A stretch of 64,000 nucleotides of DNA from Lysobacter enzymogenes (lineage in GTDB: Bacteria; Pseudomonadota; Gammaproteobacteria; Xanthomonadales; Xanthomonadaceae), in assembly GCF_023617245.1 (NCBI RefSeq), contig NZ_CP067396.1, forward strand, positions 744,001-808,000, written 5' to 3'. The position numbers and the translations under genes were made by a program. Positions 15,972 through 24,055 of the stretch are shown one piece after another. The notes beneath the pieces are model-generated. The model was not told where the DNA came from, made no database searches, and saw only the letters and a program-made list of their open reading frames with translations. Positions within the stretch are counted from its first letter, which is position 1; each line of letters begins with the position of its first letter.

Positions 15972-16781
15972 TTACATGCCTCCGAGGCGTTGCAGTGCGC
16001 TGCCGACCATGTCGTCGTAGGCATGGACGAGCTTCTGTGCGGATTCGATGCGGCGCATCGCTTCCATGATCTGGACCATGTCGTCGCCGACCGAGACGTT
16101 GGCCGCTTCCAGGTATCCCTGCTGCACCGCGCTGGCGAGCGCGCCGCCCTGCGCGCCGGGCAGGCGCTCGCTCATGCGCGCGTCGTCCGGCGCGGCGAAG
16201 GCGTTGCCGCCGGCGCGGGCGAGGCGTTCGAGTCGGTCGAACTCGACCAGGCGCACCGCGCTGGCCGGATTGCCGGCGTCGACCACGGTGCCGTCGCGCT
16301 CGAGCTTCCAGTCTTCGCCGGACACGGTCACATCGCCGCCGCCGGCGGCCTGCAGCCGCCAGCCCTGTGCGGTGACCAGCCGGCCTTCGCCGTCGCGGTG
16401 CAGCGCGGCGGTGCGCGCGTAGACGAAGCCGCGTTCGGTCGCCAGCTGCAGGAAACCCGGGCCGGTCACGCTGAGGTCGTAAGGGTTGCCGGTGTGCTGC
16501 AGCTTGCCGGCGGCGAAGTCGGTGGCGCGGCGCACCGCGCGGCTCGCGGCGGGCGCCTGCGCCGCGCCTTCGCGCAGCTCCGCGTCCGGCGCGATCCCGG
16601 CGGCGGCGTCCAGCGCTTGCTGCTGCAGCTGCTGCGCCGCTTGCGCGCCGAGCACGCTGTGGAAGGCGAGTTCGCGCTTGAAGCCGGGCGTGGCGACGTT
16701 GGCGATATTGTTGGCCGAGACCTCCACGCGCTGGGATTCGCGCGCGATCATCTGGGTGGCCGTCAGCATCAGGTTGTCCAT
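15972..16781 (-). CDS. flgF: Rod protein FlgF
   Basis: This 269-residue rod protein has the N-terminal ESQRVEVSANNIANVATPGF motif, the central TGNPYDLSVTGPGFLQLATE and the C-terminal YLEAANVSVGDDMVQIMEAM. FlgF forms part of the rod between FlgBC and FlgG. It follows flhA by eight bases. The spacer region between the two conserved ends is rich in Ala and Gln, a little longer than in E. coli FlgF. Confidence 0.9.
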   Translation of the reverse strand: MDNLMLTATQMIARESQRVEVSANNIANVATPGFKRELAFHSVLGAQAAQQLQQQALDAAAGIAPDAELREGAAQAPAASRAVRRATDFAAGKLQHTGNPYDLSVTGPGFLQLATERGFVYARTAALHRDGEGRLVTAQGWRLQAAGGGDVTVSGEDWKLERDGTVVDAGNPASAVRLVEFDRLERLARAGGNAFAAPDDARMSERLPGAQGGALASAVQQGYLEAANVSVGDDMVQIMEAMRRIESAQKLVHAYDDMVGSALQRLGGM

Positions 16782-16789
16782 GGCGATCC

Positions 16790-18910
16790 TCAGGCGGCGA
16801 CGGGTTTGAAGGAGACGGGCGCGGCGGGCGCGGTCGCGTCGGCCGGCGCCGGCGGCAGCTCGGCGCCGACGGTGCCGAACGAGGTCAGGCTGATCGAATG
16901 CGGGATCTCGCTCATCGACAGCACCGCCAGGCGCGGCGCGACGCGGCGGCTGAACTGGCGCAGCGCGCGGCGGATCTCCGGCCGGCACAGCAGCGCCGGC
17001 GACAGGTTCTTGCGCATCATCGCTTCGTTGAGCTTGAGCAGCCGCGCCAGGAAGCTCTCGGCCAGGCGCGGGTCGAGCACGAAGCCGTGGCTGGCGTCGC
17101 CGGCCTGGGCCAGGCTCTGCAGCATGCGGTTCTCCACCGCCGGATCGAGGGTCAGCACCGACAGCGTTTCGCGCTCGCCCTGCAGCGCGCGGCAGATGCC
17201 GTGGCCCAGGCGCCGGCGGATCGCTTCGACCAGCCGCGCCGGGTCCTTCTCGTGGCGGCCGTTGTCGGCCAGCACCTCGACGATCAGGTCGATGTTGCGG
17301 ATCGACACGTTCTCTTCCAGCAGCCCTTGCAGCACGTGCTGCACGTCGCTGACCGCGAGCACGTTCGGCACCAGTTCCTCGACCAGCCCGGGCTGGCGCG
17401 CGCGCACGCCTTCGAGCATGGCCATGGTCTCCGCGCGCGTCAGCAGGCCGGCGATGTTGGCCTTGATCACCTCGATCGCGTGGGTGGTCAGCACCGTCAC
17501 CGGATCGATCGGGGTGTAGCCGAGCTGGCGCGCCTGCGCGGCCTGTTCGTTGTCGATCCACACCGCCGGCAGGCCAAACGCCGGGTCCTTGGTGGCGATG
17601 CCGGCGAGCTTGCCGGCCTTGTCCGAGGCGTGGATCGCCAGGGTCTTGTCGGCGTGCACGGTGGCGTCGGCGTAGCGGTCGCCGAACAGATAGATGCGGT
17701 AGTCGTCGGCGCCGGGCATCGCTTCCTCGCGGAAGGTCACCGCCGGCACGCTCACGCCCATGTCCTTGGAATAGTGCTTGCGGAACGAGGCGATGCGGTC
17801 GGTCAGCACGCTGCGCATCGGCAGCCAGGCCGCGGCCAGGGCCGGGCCGAAGGCGATTTCGATCGGCGCCACCGCGCCGGCCGCGGCGGCATCGGCCGGC
17901 GCGTCCTCGGTCTCGGCGGCCGGCTCGCTCCTGGCCGCGCGCTGGATCTTGCGCACCAGCAGCCAGATCGCCAGCGCCACCACCGCCAGGATCGGCAGCG
18001 GCCACTTCGGCATGCCCGGCAGCAACAGCAGCCCCATCAGCGCCAGCACCACCATCAGCTGGATCTTGGGGAAGCGCACCATCTGCCGCACCACTTCGGC
18101 GCTGAGCTCGTTGTCGGACGACGAGCGGGTGACGATGATGCCGGTGGCGACCGAGATCACCAGCGCCGGCACCTGGGTGACGATGCCGTCGCCGATGGTC
18201 AGCAGGGTGAAGGTGCGCAGCGCGTCGTGCCACTGCATGCCCATCTGCGCCACGCCGACCGCCCAGCCGCCGAAGATGTTGATCAGCAGGATCACGATGC
18301 CGGCGATGGCGTCGCCCTTGACGAACTTGCTGGCGCCGTCCATCGAACCGTAGAAGCCGGCTTCCTTCTCCAGTTCCTTGCGCCGCCGCTTGGCCTCGTC
18401 CTGGTCGATCAGGCCCATGTTGAGGTCGGCGTCGATGCTCATCTGCTGGCCGGGCATGGCGTCGAGCACGAAGCGCGCGGCCACTTCCGACACGCGCTGG
18501 GCGCCGGCGGTGACCACCACGTACTGGACCACGATCAGGATGAAGAAGACGATCAAACCGATGACGTAGTTGCCGCGCACCACGAAGTCGCCGATCGAAT
18601 GGATCACGTTGCCGGCGTCGGCGCCGGACATGATCAGGCGGGTCGCGGCGATGTTCAGCGCCAATCGGAACAGCGTGGCGATCAGCAGCAGCGACGGGAA
18701 CGTGGAGAAATCGACCGGCCGGGCGACGTAGAACGTCATCAGCAGGATCGACAGGGCGAAGGCGAAGTTGACCAGGATCAGCAGGTCCAGCAGCGCCGGC
18801 GGGATCGGGATGAACAGGATCAGCAGGATGCCGAGCACCGCGCCGACCAGCGCAAGGTCGGCGTGGCGGCCTAGCCTGCCGAGCCAGGTCTTGGACGCGA
18901 GCGCGGTCAT
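16790..18910 (-). CDS. flhA: Flagellar export gate protein FlhA
   Basis: FlhA is the large export-gate subunit that drives proton-coupled secretion and forms the nonameric docking ring for substrates. The 706-residue length is typical. About eight membrane segments lie in residues 20-330, including the highly conserved FHIPEP-like cytoplasmic loop region (ARFVLDAMPGQQMSIDADLN, then GLIDQDEAKRRR). The C-terminal cytoplasmic domain (350-706) follows, with YTPIDPVTVLTTHAIEVIKA. The start overlaps the flhB stop by four bases. Confidence 0.98.
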   Translation of the reverse strand: MTALASKTWLGRLGRHADLALVGAVLGILLILFIPIPPALLDLLILVNFAFALSILLMTFYVARPVDFSTFPSLLLIATLFRLALNIAATRLIMSGADAGNVIHSIGDFVVRGNYVIGLIVFFILIVVQYVVVTAGAQRVSEVAARFVLDAMPGQQMSIDADLNMGLIDQDEAKRRRKELEKEAGFYGSMDGASKFVKGDAIAGIVILLINIFGGWAVGVAQMGMQWHDALRTFTLLTIGDGIVTQVPALVISVATGIIVTRSSSDNELSAEVVRQMVRFPKIQLMVVLALMGLLLLPGMPKWPLPILAVVALAIWLLVRKIQRAARSEPAAETEDAPADAAAAGAVAPIEIAFGPALAAAWLPMRSVLTDRIASFRKHYSKDMGVSVPAVTFREEAMPGADDYRIYLFGDRYADATVHADKTLAIHASDKAGKLAGIATKDPAFGLPAVWIDNEQAAQARQLGYTPIDPVTVLTTHAIEVIKANIAGLLTRAETMAMLEGVRARQPGLVEELVPNVLAVSDVQHVLQGLLEENVSIRNIDLIVEVLADNGRHEKDPARLVEAIRRRLGHGICRALQGERETLSVLTLDPAVENRMLQSLAQAGDASHGFVLDPRLAESFLARLLKLNEAMMRKNLSPALLCRPEIRRALRQFSRRVAPRLAVLSMSEIPHSISLTSFGTVGAELPPAPADATAPAAPVSFKPVAA

Positions 18911-19971
18911 GCGCGCGCCTCCGCGCCGCGGCGCAGGCGCAGGTACAGCTGGGCCACGTCGCGGTACAGCGCGTCGGGCACCTCGCGCTCCAGCGGGATC
19001 TTGTGGAACAGCTGCCGCGCCAGCGCGCGCGATTCGATCACCGGCACGCCGTAGACGAAGGCCAGCTTGCGCAGGCGCAGGGCGAACTCGCCGGAACCCT
19101 TGGCGACGATGGTGGGGGCAAGCATCTTGGTCGGCTCGTACTTCAGCGCGATGGCGTAATGGGTGGGGTTGGTGACCAGCACGTCGGCGCCGCGCACGTT
19201 GCGCATGCTCTGCGCGCGCTGCAGCAGTTCGCGCGCGAGTTGCTTGCGCCGCTGCTTGATGCGCGGATCGCCTTCGCGCTGCTTGTGTTCCTGCTTGATC
19301 TCGTGCTTGCTCATGCGCATGCGCCGGGCGAACATGCGCCGCACCAGGATCTGGTCGATCGCGGCGAACACCGCCGCGGCGAACAGGAACCACAGCAGCA
19401 ACTTCAGGCCGAGCGAGGACAGCGACACGGCGATGCCGGCGGCGTTGCGGTCGGCGTCGGCCAGGGTGCGCGCGAGCTGCCAGATCAGCAGCAGGCACAG
19501 GCCGCTGTAGACCAGCATCTTGAAGCAGGCCTTGGCCGCCTCGATCAGGGTCTGCAGCGAGAACACCCGCTTGAAGCCCTGCATCGGGTTGAGCTTGGAC
19601 ATGTCGGGCTTGATCGCCGCGGGCGCGAACAGCAGCCCGGTCTGGGCCAGGCTGGCGACCAGCGCGCCGAGCGCGACCACGCCGATCAGCGGCGCGATCG
19701 CGGCGACGGTTTCCAGCATCAGCCGCTGCAGCCAGTGCAGCAGCGCGCGGCCGCCGCCGTCGAGCGCGGCGGCCTCGGCCAGCGCGCGCGCATTCAGCGC
19801 GCCGAGCCGGGCGAACAACAGGTCGCCGCGCGCGTACAGATAACCGACCGCGCAAGCCAACGCCGCCACCAGGCCCAGCTCCTGGCTCTTGGCGATCATG
19901 CCCTTCTTGCGCGCCTGTTCGAGTTTGTACGGCGTCGCCTGTTCGGATTTGTTGAGATCGCTCTCGCTCAT
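18907..19971 (-). CDS. flhB: Flagellar export gate/specificity switch protein FlhB
   Basis: This 354-residue protein has an N-terminal cytoplasmic stretch (SEQATPYKLEQARKKGMIAK), four membrane segments, and a cytoplasmic domain with the autocleavage site NPTH in ADVLVTNPTHYAIALKYEP. Cleavage between Asn and Pro switches export from rod/hook to late substrates. All the residues needed for cleavage are present, so the switch should work, although late substrates are not encoded nearby. Overlaps fliR and flhA by four bases each. Confidence 0.97.
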   Translation of the reverse strand: MSESDLNKSEQATPYKLEQARKKGMIAKSQELGLVAALACAVGYLYARGDLLFARLGALNARALAEAAALDGGGRALLHWLQRLMLETVAAIAPLIGVVALGALVASLAQTGLLFAPAAIKPDMSKLNPMQGFKRVFSLQTLIEAAKACFKMLVYSGLCLLLIWQLARTLADADRNAAGIAVSLSSLGLKLLLWFLFAAAVFAAIDQILVRRMFARRMRMSKHEIKQEHKQREGDPRIKQRRKQLARELLQRAQSMRNVRGADVLVTNPTHYAIALKYEPTKMLAPTIVAKGSGEFALRLRKLAFVYGVPVIESRALARQLFHKIPLEREVPDALYRDVAQLYLRLRRGAEARA

Positions 19972-20720
19972 GGCGCGCCTCCCGGACCGAGCGCGGCCAT
20001 GAAGTCCAGCGCGTGGCGGATCAGCCGCAGCGCCACCGGCGCCAGCAGGCCGGCGGAGAGCGTCAGCATCACCAGGGTGGCGATGGTCTTGACCTGCAGC
20101 CCGAGCATCAACGCGTTCATCTGCGGCAGCGCGCGCGAGAGCAGGGCGATGGTGAGGTCGATCAGGAACAAGGTGACGGTGACCGCGGCGATCGCGCCGA
20201 ACGCGGTGCTCATCAGCAATCCCAGGTAGCCGATCAGCGCCTGCGGCGTGCCGGCCATGACCGGCAGTCCGATCGGCATGGCGTGGGCGCTGGCGACCAG
20301 CACCCGCACCAGTTCCAGGTGGCCGTTGCTGGCGAAGAAGATCGCCGCCGCGGCCAGCGAGAAGATCGTGCCGAACAGCGGCGACTGCGCGCGCGTGGAC
20401 GGGTCGATCACCAGCGCCAGGCCGTAGCCGGCCTGCACGTCGAGCACGCGCCCGGCGAAGGACAGCGCGGCGAACGCCATCTGCAGCGCCACCGCGAAGG
20501 TCAGGCCGATCAGCAGTTCCGACAGCGCCGACAGCACGAACGCGCCTTCGTTGGCGGGCAGCGCCATCGGCAGCACCGGCGCCAGCAGCGCGGCCAGCGC
20601 CAGCACCAGGCACACCCGCACCCGTTGCGGCACGCGCACCAGCGAGAACGGCGGCGACAGCACGAACACCGGCCCGATCCGCAGGGTCAACAAGGCGATC
20701 GCGGCGACATAGGCGTTCAT
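19968..20720 (-). CDS. fliR: Flagellar export gate protein FliR
   Basis: This hydrophobic 250-residue protein with about six membrane segments matches FliR/SctT (RIGPVFVLSPPFSLVRVPQR, LLIGLTFAVALQMAFAALSF, QAGYGLALVIDPSTRAQSPL). FliR completes the FliP-FliQ-FliR export pore. It starts four bases after fliQ stops and overlaps flhB. Length is slightly under the usual 260. Confidence 0.96.
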   Translation of the reverse strand: MNAYVAAIALLTLRIGPVFVLSPPFSLVRVPQRVRVCLVLALAALLAPVLPMALPANEGAFVLSALSELLIGLTFAVALQMAFAALSFAGRVLDVQAGYGLALVIDPSTRAQSPLFGTIFSLAAAAIFFASNGHLELVRVLVASAHAMPIGLPVMAGTPQALIGYLGLLMSTAFGAIAAVTVTLFLIDLTIALLSRALPQMNALMLGLQVKTIATLVMLTLSAGLLAPVALRLIRHALDFMAALGPGGAP

Positions 20721-20724
20721 CGCG

Positions 20725-20991
20725 TCAGCCCAGGTTGGCGATGCTCTTGAACAGCTCGGTGGCGAAACCGGTGAGCCGTCCCAGCATCCAACTGCCGAGC
20801 ACGACCACGATCACCACCGCCACGCCCAGCTTGGGCACGTAGCTCAGGCTCATCTCCTGCAATTGCGTCACCACCTGCACGATGCTGATCAGCACGCCGA
20901 CCAGCAGCGTCGCGATCAGGATCGGCGAGGCGATCAGGAAACTGTTCCAGAACAGCTGTTCCATCAGCTGCAGCGCTTGGTCGGCCGACAT
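20725..20991 (-). CDS. fliQ: Flagellar export gate protein FliQ
   Basis: This 88-residue protein has two membrane hairpins and the conserved block LIASPILIATLLVGVLISIV followed by QVVTQLQEMSLSYVPKL. That is the FliQ/SctS signature. A strong AGGGGG ribosome binding site precedes the ATG. It lies 28 bases downstream of the TPR gene that opens the operon. Confidence 0.96.
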   Translation of the reverse strand: MSADQALQLMEQLFWNSFLIASPILIATLLVGVLISIVQVVTQLQEMSLSYVPKLGVAVVIVVVLGSWMLGRLTGFATELFKSIANLG

Positions 20992-21019
20992 GGGTCCCCC
21001 TGTGGACGGTCGCGGCCGC

Positions 21020-22159
21020 TCAGTCGCGCGCGCCGTGCGAGGCACGGCGCGCGATCAACTGGGCGATGCTCGGGCCGTCTTCGCCGAGCGGGCGCTGCAG
21101 CATCTGCTGGTACAGCGCGGCGCCTTCCTGCTCGCGTCCGCCGCGCGCCAGCAACAGGCTGCGGGCGTAGGTCGCGGACAGGCAGTTCGGATCCAGGCGC
21201 AGGGCGACTTCGGCGCGGTGGCGCGCCTGCTCGTCGTGTCCTTCGAAGGCATCGACCACGGCCAACGCGCCGGTGGCTTCGGCGAAGCCGCGATCGGTCT
21301 GCAGGCTGCGTTCGAAACGCTCGCGCGCCTGCGCCGGCTGGCCGGCCATCAGATAGGCCCAACCGGCCGACAGCCAGGAACCGGCGTGGCTGCGCAGCAA
21401 GGTCGCGGCGCGGTCCAGGCGCGGCGCGGCCGCGGCGAAGTCGTGCTCGGCCAGGCAGGCCAGGCCTTCGCCGAGCTGGGCGCGGCCGCTGGCCGGATCG
21501 GCTTCCAGCGCCAGCGCGAAACGTTGCCGCGCGGTCGCGGTGTCGTCTTCGTGCAGCGCCAGCAGGCCGAGCACGGTGAGGCCGCCGACCGAGTCGGGCG
21601 CGAGCGCGGCGTAGTGCTGGGCGCGCTCGAATTCGTCGGCGTCGAACAGCGCGGTGGCGAGCAGGCCGCGCACTTGTTCGCCGGCCTGCGGATGCTGCGC
21701 GTAGCGCTCGCCGAGTTCGACGACGTCATCGAGCCGGCCGAGGTGGTACAGGCACAGCATCTTCAGGCGGATCGCTTCGGCGACCTGTTCCAGCACCGCG
21801 TCGTCGAGCCCTTGCAGTGCCTCTTCATAGCGCGCCTGCATCGCCACCGCATAGGCGTGGTTGAAGCGCAGCTGGGGATCGTCGAACTCGGTCAGCAGGC
21901 TGGCGAACTGCGTTTCGGCTTCCTCGAAACGGCTGGCCGACATCGCCGACAGGCCGGCGAGATTGCGCAGCGACGGCGTCGGCGCGGCATGCCGCGCATA
22001 GCGCGCGATCAGCGCATCGCATTCGTCGAGGTGGCGGGCGTCGAAGGCGGCGGAGGCGGCGTCGGCGAGCAGGCCGAGGTTGTCCGGGTCGGCCTGCAGG
22101 TACTGCTGCAGGCGCTGGTGCCGCGCCGTCAAAGCGGCGAAATCGGGAGCTGCGCTCAT
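21020..22159 (-). CDS. TPR-repeat protein at the head of the flagellar-type operon
   Basis: This 379-residue protein is made almost entirely of TPR-type helical pairs from residue 10 to 360, such as RHLDECDALIARYARHAAPT and GRAQLGEGLACLAEHDFAAA. There is no signal peptide or membrane segment, so it is probably cytoplasmic. It is the first gene after the AT-rich promoter block and so is probably co-transcribed with fliQ onward. The ATG used here lies just inside a longer open frame whose upstream part is AT-rich and non-coding in character. The function is unknown; a chaperone or scaffold for the export apparatus is plausible from context. Confidence 0.8.
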   Translation of the reverse strand: MSAAPDFAALTARHQRLQQYLQADPDNLGLLADAASAAFDARHLDECDALIARYARHAAPTPSLRNLAGLSAMSASRFEEAETQFASLLTEFDDPQLRFNHAYAVAMQARYEEALQGLDDAVLEQVAEAIRLKMLCLYHLGRLDDVVELGERYAQHPQAGEQVRGLLATALFDADEFERAQHYAALAPDSVGGLTVLGLLALHEDDTATARQRFALALEADPASGRAQLGEGLACLAEHDFAAAAPRLDRAATLLRSHAGSWLSAGWAYLMAGQPAQARERFERSLQTDRGFAEATGALAVVDAFEGHDEQARHRAEVALRLDPNCLSATYARSLLLARGGREQEGAALYQQMLQRPLGEDGPSIAQLIARRASHGARD

Positions 22160-22400
22160 TGATCCGTGCGTCCTTGTACCGGGTTTCACAAATGTGAATA
22201 AAAAGTTAAAGCGCAACGCTTTGACGCTATCGTAACTTTTCGGATCGAGTAAATGTGATCCCAATCGTGATTCATATACGGTCTTTGTCCTGATTGTTTT
22301 CTATTTAGGTCAATGGCTTGACGATTGGAGAACAAATTTGTGACGAAATTCTGTTTATCTGGCATTAAATTTTGTGACGCCAGACGAACGGATGCGCTGT
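22160..22400 (-). promoter_or_regulatory. AT-rich promoter block of the flagellar-type operon
   Basis: This stretch is strikingly AT-rich for the window. It contains the inverted repeat TTCACA-AA-TGTGAA (22185-22198), which resembles half-sites of CRP/Clp-family regulators. Further right, TTTGTGACG occurs twice within 40 bases (about 22334 and 22371). It is the only obvious place for a promoter reading into the 28-gene operon. Exact -10/-35 elements could not be fixed. Confidence 0.55.
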
Positions 22401-22858
22401 GCTTCGGCCCTGCCGTCTGTCCCCGTTACCGTCGCCGCGGCTGCGGGGCGGCCCAGCGCAACAGAGCCGGCTCGGCGCCGGCCGGTTGCAAGCCGCGCTT
22501 CAGCCGCTTCAGGCAATGCGCTCGCGATCCGGGGCGAGCGCCTTGCCGATGCGCCGAGGCCGCGCGCGGCGCATCGATGCCGATCGCCGCGCGCGCCGCC
22601 GGTTCGTGAGCGCTCATGCAGGCGCTCGTTCGCCGCGCATCGTTGTCCGCTGCGCAGGCCTTCGCACGTTCGCGCGCCGGCCGGCGCAATCGCAGACTCC
22701 CATCGTCGCGTCGCAGAGAACGAAACTGATCGCCAGCCCAACGCCGATCCGCCGCCGCGGTCGGCGTCGGCATAATCCGGGCCGCCGTCGCAGGCAGTGC
22801 ATCGGCGCTCGGCTAGGCTGGACGCATCGTCCTCGCACGTCGCCGACGCAGGCCCGCC
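22401..22858. other. GC-rich intergenic stretch without a supported gene
   Basis: Open frames exist on both strands, but they are arginine- and cysteine-rich, overlap each other and lack ribosome binding sites, so none is credible. A TAGGCT hexamer at 22814-22819, 40 bases before the next ATG, could be a -10 element. Nothing else is seen. Confidence 0.5.
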
Positions 22859-23095
22859 ATGAGCACCCCATCCGTTTCCGCCGCACAAGCCGACCGCGCG
22901 ATCCAGGCCATCCGCGAGGCGACGTTCTTCGCGCTGAGCGAAGGCGACCGCTACACCGCGCTGGGCCGCAAGGCGGTGGCGAATTCGTTCTACAACCTGT
23001 TGCCGATGCTGGCGGAGATCCGCAAGGCCATCGTCGAGGACGGCGCGCCGGCGCAGGCCAACGACGACGCGCTCGACGACGCGCCGGTGGGTTGA
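22859..23095 (+). CDS. Hypothetical small cytoplasmic protein
   Basis: This 78-residue protein has no signal peptide. Residues 8-60 are predicted helical (QADRAIQAIREATFFALSEG, then YTALGRKAVANSFYNLLPML) and the tail is acidic (NDDALDDAP). Codon use has the strong third-position GC bias of neighbouring genes, which supports coding. I do not recognise the family. It stands alone between non-coding stretches. Confidence 0.65.
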   Translation: MSTPSVSAAQADRAIQAIREATFFALSEGDRYTALGRKAVANSFYNLLPMLAEIRKAIVEDGAPAQANDDALDDAPVG

Positions 23096-23364
23096 GAAGA
23101 CCGGTCGAGCGTTCTCGTATCCGTACGACACGCCTCGCATGGAGGCGCTCGCCGCAGCGCGCTCTGCCGCGGTGCGCCTGATCGAAACTCGCCGGCGGCC
23201 ATGCGCCGATTTCAGGCCGCAATCTGCCCAGCCATGACAGGCTGCCGCTGCGCACGCAGGCCGATCGAACCCGCACCCGCCAAAAGACAGGGTGACCTCC
23301 GCCCCGCGGTTCGCGCCGGCAGGCCGCGCTAGGCTGCGCCGACCGCAACGATGGAGGCGTGGCG

Positions 23365-23919
23365 ATGTTGGGTATTGCAGGCAAGGCGGCGTTGGCCGCG
23401 ACGTTGATGTGCGCGGCCGCAGCGTCGCAACCGGTTTGGGCGGAAACGCCCGCCAAGCCGGCCGGCGCCGATGGCGCTTCCGCGCCGGCCGAGGCAGCGC
23501 TGCCGGAGGGCGCGGCGCTGGACGAACTGGTCGCCGGACTGGATGCGCAGCTGTTCGACTCGTTCAACCGCTGCACCGATCCGGCCCAGCTCGAGCGCCA
23601 TGGCGCGCTGTTCGACGAGAAGATCGAGTTCTATCACGATCTCGGCGGCGTCACTTGGACCCGCGAGGCGATGGTCGACAGCGTGCGCCGCAACGTCTGC
23701 GGCAAGTTCCGCCGCGAGCTGGTCGCCGGCAGCCTGCGCGCCTATCCGATTCCCGGATTCGGAGTGATGGAAATCGGCGAGCATCGCTTCTGCAAACCCG
23801 ACGGCGGCGCCTGCCACGGCCACGGCGAGTTCGTCATGGTCTGGCGCCGCGACGGCGAGCGCTGGCGGGTGACGCGGGCGCTGAGCTACGCGCATCGGGC
23901 GGTTGGGGAGCAGGAGTGA
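23365..23919 (+). CDS. Exported SnoaL/NTF2-like (DUF4440-type) protein
   Basis: This 184-residue protein has a Sec signal peptide (about residues 1-26, cleavage near VWA-ETP), a Pro/Ala linker and an NTF2-like domain from about residue 55. The domain includes FNRCTDPAQLERHGALFDEK, IEFYHDLGGVTWTREAMVDS and EFVMVWRRDGERWRVTRALS. Such domains form small cone-shaped folds that bind ligands or are fused to secreted enzymes; no catalytic residue can be assigned. The ATG was chosen because GGAG lies eight bases upstream; a GTG two codons earlier is too close to it. A TAGGCT at 23330 may be the -10 box. Confidence 0.75.
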   Translation: MLGIAGKAALAATLMCAAAASQPVWAETPAKPAGADGASAPAEAALPEGAALDELVAGLDAQLFDSFNRCTDPAQLERHGALFDEKIEFYHDLGGVTWTREAMVDSVRRNVCGKFRRELVAGSLRAYPIPGFGVMEIGEHRFCKPDGGACHGHGEFVMVWRRDGERWRVTRALSYAHRAVGEQE

Positions 23920-24035
23920 GCGCAGAGGAGTGAGGAGTGAGAGAAAAGCGGCCTTCTCGCCCCTGATTCCGGCGCGCTTACAGGAGTGAGAACAGCGGCT
24001 TTTCTCTCACTCCTCACTCCTCTGCGCTCACTCCT
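23912..24035. terminator. 38-bp perfect inverted repeat between convergent genes
   Basis: The left arm (23912-23949) and right arm (23998-24035) are exact reverse complements, separated by 48 bases. The arms consist of GAGGAGTGAG-like units, and another GGAGTGAG copy lies in the loop. The left arm overlaps the stop codon of the upstream gene, and the right arm lies about 20 bases before the converging stop. It could act as a bidirectional terminator, or be a remnant of a repeat insertion. Confidence 0.8.
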
Positions 24036-24055
24036 CGCGTACGCCGAGCGCGCGC

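Noticed and set aside
16790..19855. Apparent fusion of an upstream segment with FlhA
   Set aside because: The extra N-terminal part is the flhB gene read in the wrong frame. The true FlhA start overlaps the flhB stop at 18907-18910.
22325..22775. Two small plus-strand open frames after the AT-rich block
   Set aside because: Their composition is Arg/Cys/Ala-rich, there is no ribosome binding site, they overlap each other in different frames, and they show no third-position pattern like true genes.
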